From Bacteroidota bacterium (GTDB taxonomy: Bacteria > Bacteroidota > Bacteroidia > Flavobacteriales > Flavobacteriaceae), in NCBI GenBank assembly GCA_027621175.1, contig JAQCCM010000010.1, positions 1 to 51,152 on the forward strand: a DNA stretch of 51,152 nucleotides, read 5' to 3'. The position numbers were made by a program, and so were the translations under genes. The notes under the pieces are model-generated. The model saw nothing but the letters and a program-made list of their open reading frames with translations. It made no database searches and was not told where the DNA came from. Shown piece after piece: positions 22,617-30,850 of the stretch (within the stretch, counting starts at the first letter, position 1; every line of letters begins with the position of its first letter).

Positions 22617-23981
22617 ATGCTGCAACAATACACGAAAGAATTCAAAACTAATTTGCGCCTTGCATGGCCCGTTATGCTCGGCATGCTTGGGCATACGTTG
22701 GTGCAGTTTGTGGACAATATAATGGTGGGTCAGTTGGGTACCACCGAACTTGCTGCGATATCTCTTGGGAATAGTTTTGTTTTTGTTGCCATGGCTATTG
22801 GTATTGGGTTCTCTACTGCTATAACACCACTTATTGCAGAAGCAGACACAGCAAAACAGGAAAGTGCTTCTCAAAAAGTATTGATTGAAGGACTTCGACT
22901 ATGTACTATTTTGGGTGTCGTGCTGTTTGTGGTGGTATATATTGCAAAACCACTTTTATTTAAAATGGGACAAGAAGCTTCGGTGGTAGCTTTGGCATTT
23001 CCGTATTTAAATTGGGTTGCAATTTCGCTTATTCCGCTCGTGGTTTTTCAAGCATTTAAACAATTTTCAGATGGCATGTCGCTTACTAAATACTCTATGT
23101 ATGCTACCTTATTGGCAAATGTGGTAAATGTGGGCATCAATTATTTTTTGATATTTGGTATCTGGATATTTCCAAAATGGGGCGTAACTGGCGCGGCAGT
23201 GGGGACGCTAGCTTCCCGTGTGGTTATGCTTATTTTTATCTTTTTCCTGTTATACAAAGACCCTAAGACAGCTTCTTTTATTCGTGGTATTCTTCCGCTT
23301 ACATTCCATAAAAAGGAATTGAGACAAATTTTAAAGCTTGGTTTTCCTTCGTCATTGCAAATGTTTTTTGAAGTTGGATTCTTTACGTTTGCCATTTGGG
23401 TTTGCGGATTTTTAAGCAAAGACGCACAAGCTGCCAATCAAATTGCACTTAACTTATCCTCCATGACATTTATGGTTGCTATAGGGCTAAGCGTTGCAGC
23501 AACCATACGGGTTGGTAATCAAAAAGGATTGGGTGCTTTTAAAGAACTCAAGCGAATTGCGCTATCGGTATTTCTTATTACGTTACTACTCGATATTGCT
23601 TTTGCGGCATTCTTTGTACTTGGTAATAGTTGGTTTCCGTGGCTGTATTTAGATCCGTCCACAGGTCTTGACACGTTTGAGGTAGCAAAATTAGCATCAT
23701 CATTGCTTTTTATTGCCGCTTTTTTTCAAATCTTTGACGGCGCACAAGTAGTGGCCTTGGGTAGCCTGAGAGGTTTGCAAGATGTTAAAATACCTACCTG
23801 GATTACATTTTTAGCATATGGGCTTACAGGTGTTCCGATTATGCTGTATTTAAGTATTACTGCCAACCTTGGCGCACAGGGCGTTTGGATAGGACTCTGT
23901 TTTGGGCTCGTGGTTTCGTCTTTGTTGTTGTATCTTCGCTTTAGGTATTTATCTAATAAACTCATTCGATTGCATGTCTGA
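22617..23981 (+). CDS. MATE family multidrug/toxin efflux transporter
   Basis: 454 residues, 12 membrane spans in two related halves, the standard MATE/NorM architecture. The N-half start LAWPVMLGMLGHTLVQFVDN (about residues 12-31) and MVGQLGTTELAAISLG (about 33-48) are typical. The C-half has LGFPSSLQMFFEVGFFTFA (about 239-257). Couples drug or metabolite export to Na+ or H+ entry across the inner membrane. It starts 9 nt after the peptidase gene and overlaps the next small gene by 8 nt. Substrate not predictable. Confidence 0.93.
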   Translation: MLQQYTKEFKTNLRLAWPVMLGMLGHTLVQFVDNIMVGQLGTTELAAISLGNSFVFVAMAIGIGFSTAITPLIAEADTAKQESASQKVLIEGLRLCTILGVVLFVVVYIAKPLLFKMGQEASVVALAFPYLNWVAISLIPLVVFQAFKQFSDGMSLTKYSMYATLLANVVNVGINYFLIFGIWIFPKWGVTGAAVGTLASRVVMLIFIFFLLYKDPKTASFIRGILPLTFHKKELRQILKLGFPSSLQMFFEVGFFTFAIWVCGFLSKDAQAANQIALNLSSMTFMVAIGLSVAATIRVGNQKGLGAFKELKRIALSVFLITLLLDIAFAAFFVLGNSWFPWLYLDPSTGLDTFEVAKLASSLLFIAAFFQIFDGAQVVALGSLRGLQDVKIPTWITFLAYGLTGVPIMLYLSITANLGAQGVWIGLCFGLVVSSLLLYLRFRYLSNKLIRLHV

Positions 23982-24207
23982 CGCACTTCCAGAATTTTTA
24001 CTCGCCGATAACGCTAATTATCCAGATGCTATTTTTGTGGTACACACACATTTCCCACGCTTTATTCTAAACCTTGCCAATGACGATTTGGAGTGGTGGG
24101 AAACGTTTTCAAAAGAAGATAAAGAGCAGGCTACAGAAGAAATGGCACTTTGGATTGAGCGTGCCACAGCTTTTTATGATAATGAAATCAATAATTATAC
24201 AGATTGA
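23974..24207 (+). CDS. small acidic protein, 77 residues, function unknown
   Basis: From ATG 23974 (MSDALPEFLLADNANYPD) the protein has 77 residues, is acidic and is rich in Trp/Phe (DDLEWWETF), with a helical, charged second half (KEDKEQATEEMALWIERATAFYD). No signal peptide or membrane span. A longer upstream frame runs inside the MATE gene and is rejected. It overlaps MATE by 8 nt and shares one base with the PAP2 start (TGATG), so it belongs to a tightly packed operon. I recall similar short proteins in flavobacteria but cannot assign a function. Confidence 0.7.
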   Translation: MSDALPEFLLADNANYPDAIFVVHTHFPRFILNLANDDLEWWETFSKEDKEQATEEMALWIERATAFYDNEINNYTD

Positions 24208-24767
24208 TGGACACCTTACTGCTTTGGGATACGGATCTTTTTCTTTGGCTAAATAACCTGGGTACTCCTCAGTTTGATGCGCTATGGTTGGCAATTACAG
24301 ATAAAAAACACACCATTGTATTTTATGTGATTCTTTTAGTTGTTTGTAGCAAGTGGCTGGGTTGGAAAAATACACTTTGGCTGTTGCTTACCATTGCATT
24401 ATTGATAACTTTCACTGATCAGATTACGAACGCTTTTAAAAACGGATTTCAACGTTTACGTCCTTGCCATGAGGAATCATTAGATGGTTTGATGCGTCTC
24501 GTAAAGCCGAGTTGTGGTGGAAAGTATAGTTATTTTTCGGGTCATGCGTCCAATTCGTTTGCTATTGCTACCCTTTTTGTGGTGCTTTTTGCAAAGCGTT
24601 TTCGTGCCATGCGACTTCTTTTTGTGGTGGCCACTTTGGTTGCATATAGCCGAATTTATATTGGTGTTCACTATCCGTTAGATGTGCTTAGCGGTGCCCT
24701 TTTTGGTGCTTTTGCTGGGTGGTTATTTGCTAAAATCTATTTGAGATTTATTCCAAATCCACTTTAA
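24207..24767 (+). CDS. membrane PAP2 family phosphatase
   Basis: 186 residues from ATG 24207 (a TTG three bases earlier is less likely). Five to six membrane spans. The three-part phosphatase signature is complete: KNGFQRLRP (about residues 78-86), FSGH in YSYFSGHASNSFA (about 108-120; catalytic His), and SRIYIGVHYPLD (about 151-162; nucleophile His and acidic helper). Family members dephosphorylate undecaprenyl pyrophosphate or phosphatidate/PGP at the membrane surface; the exact lipid is not known here. The 3' end overlaps the convergent msrA gene by 20 nt. Confidence 0.9.
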   Translation: MDTLLLWDTDLFLWLNNLGTPQFDALWLAITDKKHTIVFYVILLVVCSKWLGWKNTLWLLLTIALLITFTDQITNAFKNGFQRLRPCHEESLDGLMRLVKPSCGGKYSYFSGHASNSFAIATLFVVLFAKRFRAMRLLFVVATLVAYSRIYIGVHYPLDVLSGALFGAFAGWLFAKIYLRFIPNPL

Positions 24768-25398
24768 CAAGCTCTGGGTATGCTTGCAAAAACCGACTTA
24801 CTCGTGGCTTAGAAACGGCTCTGATGTATGGATTGTTTGGGTTTTTTTCCTCGTAGTCTTGATGATAATCTTCTGCTTGATAAAACGCATCTAACTTTTT
24901 TACCTCCGTTACAATTGGACTTTTATAACGCTTTATTTCTGTAAGTTTTTTTATTGTTTTTTCTATCGCCTTTTTTTCATCTTCAGTTTCATAAAAGGCA
25001 ATAGAGCGGTAGTGCGTTCCTTTGTCTGGACCTTGGCGGTTGAGTGTGGTAGGATTGTGTGAGCCAAAAAACACCTGCACAAGTGTTTCAAAAGACACTT
25101 TTTTTGGATCGTAAATAACCTTAATACTTTCGGCATGCCCTGTTTTTCCCGTAACAACTTGCCTGTAATTTGGGTTTATAGTTGTTCCTCCAGCATAACC
25201 CGAAATGGCCTCTTGTACTCCATCTACATGCTCAAAAACAGCTTCAACACACCAAAAGCAACCCGAAGCAAAATAGGCAGCTTTATATTCTTGCGGCATG
25301 GTGTAGCTTCTCTCTGCTACTGGAGTTGAATTATCTACTGCTTTTGGCGCTGCAAGTGTACATGCTGCAATTTGAAGACTAACAAGGAATAGTCGCAT
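24748..25398 (-). CDS. msrA: peptide methionine-S-sulfoxide reductase, probably exported
   Basis: Repairs oxidised methionine (S-sulfoxide). 216 residues; the core begins near residue 38 and holds the catalytic GCFWCVEAVFEHV (about residues 46-58), SGYAGGT (about 66-72), GHAESIKVIYDP (about 88-99) and DYHQDYEEKNP near the C-terminus. The N-terminus MRLFLVSLQIAACTLAAP looks like a short signal with a possible lipobox (QIAAC), so it probably acts in the periplasm as a lipoprotein. No MsrB domain is fused. It is 3 nt downstream of the glycosyltransferase gene, at the end of the secA run. Confidence 0.94.
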   Translation of the reverse strand: MRLFLVSLQIAACTLAAPKAVDNSTPVAERSYTMPQEYKAAYFASGCFWCVEAVFEHVDGVQEAISGYAGGTTINPNYRQVVTGKTGHAESIKVIYDPKKVSFETLVQVFFGSHNPTTLNRQGPDKGTHYRSIAFYETEDEKKAIEKTIKKLTEIKRYKSPIVTEVKKLDAFYQAEDYHQDYEEKNPNNPYIRAVSKPRVSRFLQAYPELVKVDLE

Positions 25399-25401
25399 AA
25401 C

Positions 25402-26511
25402 TTATTTTTTTAAAAATGTATTTGAAAATAATGTATAAAAACGATACCAACTTCTTTCTTCTTTCAGCACTGTAAAATACACTGTATCACTAAAGGACTT
25501 GGTGTTTTCTAAGGCATGAATTGTGCTTTGTGCAAGTGCTGTCGGGTTGGCTTCTGAAACGATGCCTGTTTTTGAATTTATGCTTTCTGCAAGTCCACCT
25601 ACATTGGTAACTATTGTAGGCTTGGCATAATGAATTGCCATCGGAGTGATGCCACTTTGTGTAGCCGAAATATAGGGTTGAATGACCCAATCACAAGCCG
25701 AAAACCACATTGAAACATCAGTTGTGGGTACAAACCTATCATGAAATAAAACCATGTCATCCACCTTTAAGGTGTAGGCTAATTCTCGATATTTCTTCAG
25801 GGGTTCGTAGGGTTCGCCCACAATCAAAACTCGTGCATTTGATCTTTTTTGTCTTAGTTGTGGCAGGCTTTTTATCAGTATATCCAATCCTTTATAAGGA
25901 CGAATCAATCCAAAAAATAATATATATTCAAATGTATACTCCAATCCCAATGCAACCAATGCCTCAGCTTTTTCCATTGGTTCTGGCAGCTGTGTGTTTA
26001 TGGGATGAAAATAGGTATGAATAGGCTTTTTTGTTTGCTCTCTTAAAGCATCAGAAACCTTTTCTGATATGCACATTACCTCGTCAATTCCTTCCAAAAA
26101 AGTTCCTAGTAATGTGGTGTCTGCAACTTTCCTTTCATGTGGTAGCGCATTATCTATCCATCCTATTTTTTTACATTTGATTTGGCTTGCTATTGTTCGG
26201 TAACAAAGGGCGAGCCAAGGCGTCCAATAGCGAAATACAACTAATGTTGGTTGTAATGCTTTGATGCGTTTTGCCGTCTTCCACCATGTTAGTGGATTAA
26301 GCATATTGATTTCTCTAAACGAAGGAACATCAATTGCGGTATCAGGTGATGTGAACTGGGTTTTTCCTGGAAATAATGCTTTTGGATAGAGGATTGAAAA
26401 AGAAAAAACAACAACTTCTTCACCTTCTGCCAGAAGTGTTTTGACAAAGGAATTATTGGTGTCTGCTATACCACCGCGAAAAGGAGAAACAGGACCAACT
26501 AAGACAATCAT
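25402..26511 (-). CDS. glycosyltransferase, GT4/group 1 type
   Basis: 369 residues, GT-B fold. The N-terminal domain opens with LVGPVSPFRGGIADTNNSF (residues 4-22), a Gly-rich acceptor-site loop; the C-terminal domain has FFGLIRPYKGLDILI (about 199-213), VLIVGEPY (about 226-233) and the sugar-nucleotide block AKPTIVTNVGGLAES (about 297-311), where the usual E-x7-E pattern is partly degenerate (IQPYISATQSG). Probably builds an envelope glycolipid or polysaccharide; donor and acceptor are unknown. It begins 1 nt after the secA stop codon, with no other polysaccharide genes near, so it looks like a stand-alone enzyme. Confidence 0.85.
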   Translation of the reverse strand: MIVLVGPVSPFRGGIADTNNSFVKTLLAEGEEVVVFSFSILYPKALFPGKTQFTSPDTAIDVPSFREINMLNPLTWWKTAKRIKALQPTLVVFRYWTPWLALCYRTIASQIKCKKIGWIDNALPHERKVADTTLLGTFLEGIDEVMCISEKVSDALREQTKKPIHTYFHPINTQLPEPMEKAEALVALGLEYTFEYILFFGLIRPYKGLDILIKSLPQLRQKRSNARVLIVGEPYEPLKKYRELAYTLKVDDMVLFHDRFVPTTDVSMWFSACDWVIQPYISATQSGITPMAIHYAKPTIVTNVGGLAESINSKTGIVSEANPTALAQSTIHALENTKSFSDTVYFTVLKEERSWYRFYTLFSNTFLKK

Positions 26512-26512
26512 T

Positions 26513-29500
26513 TTAGTTGTCTTCTATAAGCACCCATTCGCCCTTGGCGAGTAGGGGTTCAGCTTGTTTAAACTTTACGGTTTTACGCTCGCCACTAACT
26601 ACATGTTGGATGTCAACGCGTTCGTTTCGTCCAATTTTTGGACGCTCACGCACGATGGTTTCGGCTCTTTCCATTGGAGCGCCACCAGATTGTTGTGAGG
26701 CTTGACGCATAGCCTGTTGGTCTTGATTCAGCACTTCTTCTTTCGAAATATTTACACGTTCCTTACGTCGTGTTGATCGTGCTTCACGTATTGCATTTGG
26801 ATCTTGGGTGGGCAATTCTCCTTTAAATAAGAAAGAAATAATATCTCGATTGACATTATCCATAAACCCGCGGAACAACTCAAACGATTCAAACTTATAA
26901 ATCAACAAGGGATCTTTTTGTTCATGCACGGCAAGTTGTACCGATTGCTTGAGTTCATCCATTTTACGCAGGTGGTCTTTCCATGACTCGTCGATAATGG
27001 CAAGGCTGATATTTTTTTCAAAATCACGCACCAGATTTTTTCCCTCACTTTCAAAGGCATCTTCCAAATCACTAACTACATTCAGGGTACGAATGCCGTC
27101 TGTAAAAGGAACTACAATGCGTTTAAAAGTATTGCTTGGTTTTTGATAAACGTCTTTGATTACAGGGAAGACTCGCTTGGCGTTTTCTTCCATTTTTTGT
27201 TGATAGTGCGCTAATGCTGCTTGATATACCAATTCCGTAAGCTGCTCTACCGATTGACTTTCAAAATCATCTGCCGTCACAGGACTTGTGAGGGAGAACA
27301 ACCGAATCAATTCAAATTCAAATTGCTTGTAGTCTTTGTTTGCCAGATTCGTAGCGCAAATTTGGTCGCAAGTATCATAAAGCATATTTGCAATATCTAC
27401 TTGCAAACGCTCCCCGTTAAGGGCATTATAGCGTCTTTTATAGATCACTTCACGCTGCGCGTTCATCACATCGTCATATTCTAGTAATCGCTTACGGATG
27501 CCAAAGTTGTTTTCTTCTACTTTCTTTTGCGCCCGCTCTATAGATTTTGTCATCATGCTCGCTTGGATAACTTCTCCCTCTTTGTGTCCCATGCGGTCCA
27601 TCATTTTGGAGATACGTTCTGATCCAAACAAACGCATTAAATTATCTTCTAAAGACACGTAAAACTGTGAACTTCCAGGGTCTCCCTGACGTCCAGAGCG
27701 CCCACGCAACTGACGGTCTACTCGCCTTGAATCGTGACGTTCAGTACCCACAATTGCAAGTCCGCCTGCCTCTTTTACAGCATCGTTAATTTTAATATCC
27801 GTACCACGCCCAGCCATGTTCGTAGCTATTGTTACGATACCTGCTTTTCCTGCTTCCGCAACTACATCCGCCTCTTTTTTATGCAGTTTAGCATTAAGCA
27901 CGTTGTGAGGTACTTTCCGAATGGTTAGCATTCTGCTCAGTAACTCGGAAATTTCTACCGAAGTAGTACCAATAAGCACAGGACGACCTTCATGTGAAAG
28001 GGAAGTAACATGATCAATGACCGCATTATACTTTTCACGTTTGGTTTTGTAAATAAGATCGTTTTCGTCTTTTCGGGCAATAGGTCTATTGGTTGGAATT
28101 TCAACAACGTCTAATTTGTAGATTTCCCAGAACTCCCCGGCTTCGGTGATAGCCGTTCCTGTCATTCCAGCAAGTTTGCGGTACATGCGGAAGTAGTTCT
28201 GCAATGTGATGGTAGCAAATGTCTGTGTCGCTGCCTCGATTTTTACATTTTCTTTGGCTTCAATGGCTTGATGCAATCCGTCAGAATAACGACGTCCATC
28301 CATGATTCGACCCGTTTGCTCATCTACAATCTTCACCTGATTTTCCATTACTACATAAGCAACATCTTTTTCAAAAAGGGTATATGCTTTCAGCAACTGA
28401 TTCATGCTGTGAATGCGCTCGCTCTTAACACTGTAGTCTTTAAAAAGCATTTCTTTCTCGGCAGCTTCATCTTCTGGAGTCAATCCCTTTTTTTCAATAG
28501 CAGATATTGCTCCACCCAAGTCAGGAAGTACAAAGAAATTTGGATCATCATCTCCTTTAGATAAATATTCTACGCCTTTGTCTGTAAGTTCAATTTGGTT
28601 GTTTTTTTCGTCGATTACAAACAACAAATCGGCATCCACTTTGGGCATTTCTCGGTTGTTGTCTTGCATATAAAAACCTTCAGTTTTTTGCAGTAATTGC
28701 CGAATTCCCTCTTGACTCAAAAACTTAATGAGTGCCTTGTTTTTTGGTAATCCACGAAACACTCTTAAAAGTAGAAGGCCACCTTCTTTAGTATCCCCTT
28801 CACTAATCAGTTTTTTTGCCTCAGCAAGTACAGCAGTAAGGTGTTGCTTTTGTTGCGAAACCAATGCAGAAATTTGTGGCTTAAGCGATTGGAATTCATG
28901 CCTATCGCCATCTGGTACAGGCCCCGAAATAATAAGTGGCGTACGTGCGTCATCCACTAAAACGGAATCCACCTCATCTACAATAGCAAAATGATGTGGT
29001 CGTTGCACCAAATCATCTATGGCATGGGCCATATTATCGCGTAGATAATCAAAGCCAAATTCGTTGTTTGTCCCATACGTAATGTCCGCTTTGTATGCAT
29101 TTCTTCGGGCTTCGGAATTGGGCTGATGATAGTCAATACAATCTACCGACAAACCATGGAATTCAAAAATGGGCGCCATCCAAGCACTATCGCGTTTTGC
29201 TAAGTAATAATTAACCGTTACCAAATGAACACCATTGCCAGAAATTGCGTTGAGATAAACGGGTAGGGTAGCGACCAAAGTTTTTCCTTCACCTGTTTGC
29301 ATTTCGGCAATTTTACCTTGATGCAATACGATACCACCAATCAATTGCACATCGTAGTGTACCATATCCCAAGTAACCGATTTTCCTGCGGCGTCCCAAG
29401 AGTTTGTCCAAAGGGCTTTATTGGATTTAATTTTTACATTGCCTTTTGTAGCAGAAATGGTACGGTCGAAGGGGGTAGCTGTAACCTCTAATTGTTCGTT

Positions 29501-29875
29501 GTCTTTAAAACGTTTTGCCGTTTCTTTAACAACAGCAAAGGCTTGAGGAAGAATGCGGTCTAAGTAAGCAGCTACTTCATCGTGTGCTTGACTCGTAATA
29601 CGATCAATATCAGCGTAAAGTGACTCTTTTTCATCTAGATCGGAGAGGGCTTCAATTTTTGTTTTAAGCTCCTTAATTTCATCAAAAAGCGGTTTCCTAA
29701 TATCAGCAATCTGCTGTTTGAATTCAGTTGTTTTGGCTCTTAACTCGTCATGAGAGAGGGTGCTTAGTCCTTGTGAGGCTTGATGAATTTCATCCACGAG
29801 AGGGTATAAACCTTTGAGGTCTTTTTTTGTTTTATCTCCGACAAAAGTTTTTAAGATACCGCTTAATACACGCAT
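26513..29875 (-). CDS. secA: preprotein translocase ATPase SecA (long Bacteroidota form)
   Basis: Drives secretory proteins through SecYEG with ATP. At 1120 residues it is about 220 longer than E. coli SecA, the extra length lying mainly in an insert within the first nucleotide-binding domain after DARTPLIISGPVPDG (about residues 325-450), as usual in Bacteroidota. Walker A MQTGEGKTLVATLP, DEVDSVLVDDARTP, and the second NBD GTTSVEISELLS, MAGRGTDIKI and RQLRGRSGRQGDPG are intact. The C-terminal CxCxSGx5CH zinc motif is absent; the protein ends KGEWVLIEDN. It has a clear promoter (29895-29921) and heads secA-glycosyltransferase-msrA. Confidence 0.97.
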   Translation of the reverse strand: MRVLSGILKTFVGDKTKKDLKGLYPLVDEIHQASQGLSTLSHDELRAKTTEFKQQIADIRKPLFDEIKELKTKIEALSDLDEKESLYADIDRITSQAHDEVAAYLDRILPQAFAVVKETAKRFKDNEQLEVTATPFDRTISATKGNVKIKSNKALWTNSWDAAGKSVTWDMVHYDVQLIGGIVLHQGKIAEMQTGEGKTLVATLPVYLNAISGNGVHLVTVNYYLAKRDSAWMAPIFEFHGLSVDCIDYHQPNSEARRNAYKADITYGTNNEFGFDYLRDNMAHAIDDLVQRPHHFAIVDEVDSVLVDDARTPLIISGPVPDGDRHEFQSLKPQISALVSQQKQHLTAVLAEAKKLISEGDTKEGGLLLLRVFRGLPKNKALIKFLSQEGIRQLLQKTEGFYMQDNNREMPKVDADLLFVIDEKNNQIELTDKGVEYLSKGDDDPNFFVLPDLGGAISAIEKKGLTPEDEAAEKEMLFKDYSVKSERIHSMNQLLKAYTLFEKDVAYVVMENQVKIVDEQTGRIMDGRRYSDGLHQAIEAKENVKIEAATQTFATITLQNYFRMYRKLAGMTGTAITEAGEFWEIYKLDVVEIPTNRPIARKDENDLIYKTKREKYNAVIDHVTSLSHEGRPVLIGTTSVEISELLSRMLTIRKVPHNVLNAKLHKKEADVVAEAGKAGIVTIATNMAGRGTDIKINDAVKEAGGLAIVGTERHDSRRVDRQLRGRSGRQGDPGSSQFYVSLEDNLMRLFGSERISKMMDRMGHKEGEVIQASMMTKSIERAQKKVEENNFGIRKRLLEYDDVMNAQREVIYKRRYNALNGERLQVDIANMLYDTCDQICATNLANKDYKQFEFELIRLFSLTSPVTADDFESQSVEQLTELVYQAALAHYQQKMEENAKRVFPVIKDVYQKPSNTFKRIVVPFTDGIRTLNVVSDLEDAFESEGKNLVRDFEKNISLAIIDESWKDHLRKMDELKQSVQLAVHEQKDPLLIYKFESFELFRGFMDNVNRDIISFLFKGELPTQDPNAIREARSTRRKERVNISKEEVLNQDQQAMRQASQQSGGAPMERAETIVRERPKIGRNERVDIQHVVSGERKTVKFKQAEPLLAKGEWVLIEDN

Positions 29876-29894
29876 AGGGAAGAATCTAGGAATC

Positions 29895-29921
29895 CAAAAG
29901 TAAGGAAAAAACGGCTATCAA
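29895..29921 (-). promoter_or_regulatory. secA promoter (TTG-N16-TACTTTTG)
   Basis: -7 box TACTTTTG at 29895-29902 and TTTTG-type -33 element at 29919-29921 on the minus strand, spacer 16 nt (a second TTG gives 22). The box ends 19 nt before the secA ATG. Confidence 0.65.
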
Positions 29922-29933
29922 AACAACGAAACA

Positions 29934-30158
29934 CTAGTATTCGTCTTCGTTCCACAGATAATCTTCGTCTGTGGGGTAATCCGGCCAAATTTCTTGAATG
30001 ACTTCGTAAATTTCACCTCCTTCGTCTTCAATCGCTTGAAGGTTTTCAACTACTTCGAGTGGTGCGCCCGTACGAATAGCGTAATCAATAAGTTCATCTT
30101 TATTTGCTGGCCACGGGGCGTCACTCAAATAAGATGCAAGTTCTAAAGTCCAGTACAT
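29934..30158 (-). CDS. DUF2795 domain protein
   Basis: 74 residues, very acidic (ends TDEDYLWNEDEY). The DUF2795 pattern of two short helices is visible: LELASYLSDAPWPANKDELIDYAIR (about residues 5-29), then TGAPLEVVENLQAIED (about 30-45). The domain is common and short, of unknown function, and has a wHTH-like fold by family description. A strong, full promoter precedes it (30181-30210), and it is monocistronic, lying between secA and the cobalamin adenosyltransferase gene. Its high promoter quality suggests abundant expression. Confidence 0.85.
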   Translation of the reverse strand: MYWTLELASYLSDAPWPANKDELIDYAIRTGAPLEVVENLQAIEDEGGEIYEVIQEIWPDYPTDEDYLWNEDEY

Positions 30159-30180
30159 AAAGTTTCGTTTTTTAGTCTTG

Positions 30181-30210
30181 CAAAAATAATTTTTTATCGC
30201 AATTGTGCAA
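30181..30210 (-). promoter_or_regulatory. promoter of the DUF2795 gene (TTG-N19-TATTTTTG)
   Basis: Minus-strand TTG at 30208-30210 and TATTTTTG at 30181-30188, 19 nt apart: both elements consensus. The box ends 22 nt before the ATG. Confidence 0.72.
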
Positions 30211-30218
30211 GCAAAAAT

Positions 30219-30764
30219 TTAGGGATTAGGAATCCATTTAATTTCCTCTTTTTTCTCCCAAAAAGTAAAGGCTCTTGCGAGACAAAATAAGTAGTCTGAT
30301 AACCTGTTGAGATAGACTAAAAGCGTTTTATCTACAAAATCAACACAGCTCAGTTGAACCACAACGCGCTCTGCTCTACGGCATACACAGCGCGCAATAT
30401 GCGTTTGTGATGAAGCCTTAGAACCGCCAGGAAGTATGAAATGCGTTATTTTAGGAAGCAAATCTTCGTAGTAATCAATATATTTTTCTAGTTCAGTGAC
30501 ATCGTTTTCAGCAATGGGCGAAAACGGACGTTTTTGCTCGCTAGATTTACTTGCAAGTTGTGCACCAACCGAAAAAAGTTGATGTTGTATGCGTTGGATT
30601 TCCGCAATGCGTTCTTTAGGTAGGTATTCAGCAATAAGCCCTAACCATGAATTTAATTCATCTACTGTTCCATAGGACTCTATGCGTAAGTCGCTTTTTG
30701 AGACGCGATACCCTCCAATAAGCGAAGTATTACCCTCATCTCCCGTTTTGGTGTAAATTTTCAT
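30219..30764 (-). CDS. cob(I)yrinic acid a,c-diamide / cob(I)alamin adenosyltransferase, PduO type
   Basis: 181 residues, the PduO/MMAB class, a trimeric helical enzyme that transfers the adenosyl group of ATP to Co(I) corrinoid to make coenzyme B12. The N-terminal ATP-binding block KIYTKTGDEGNTSLIGGYRVSK (residues 2-23) is diagnostic; the second block SYGTVDELNSWLG (about 30-42) and the C-terminal RCVCRRAERVVV (about 128-139) supply the other ATP/cobalamin contacts. Likely serves methylmalonyl-CoA mutase or a class II ribonucleotide reductase; neither is in this window. Single gene with its own full promoter (30784-30812). Confidence 0.92.
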   Translation of the reverse strand: MKIYTKTGDEGNTSLIGGYRVSKSDLRIESYGTVDELNSWLGLIAEYLPKERIAEIQRIQHQLFSVGAQLASKSSEQKRPFSPIAENDVTELEKYIDYYEDLLPKITHFILPGGSKASSQTHIARCVCRRAERVVVQLSCVDFVDKTLLVYLNRLSDYLFCLARAFTFWEKKEEIKWIPNP

Positions 30765-30783
30765 AGCAAGAAATTTAGCTGCT

Positions 30784-30812
30784 CAAAAGTACGCAACTTA
30801 TGCGATGTGCAA
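30784..30812 (-). promoter_or_regulatory. promoter of the cobalamin adenosyltransferase gene (TTG-N18-TACTTTTG)
   Basis: Minus-strand TTG at 30810-30812 and TACTTTTG at 30784-30791 with an 18-nt spacer; the box ends 19 nt before the ATG. No cobalamin riboswitch is visible in the short leader. Confidence 0.72.
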
Positions 30813-30850
30813 AAACTTTTCAAGGCTAAATCACTCATTTTCATTACTTT

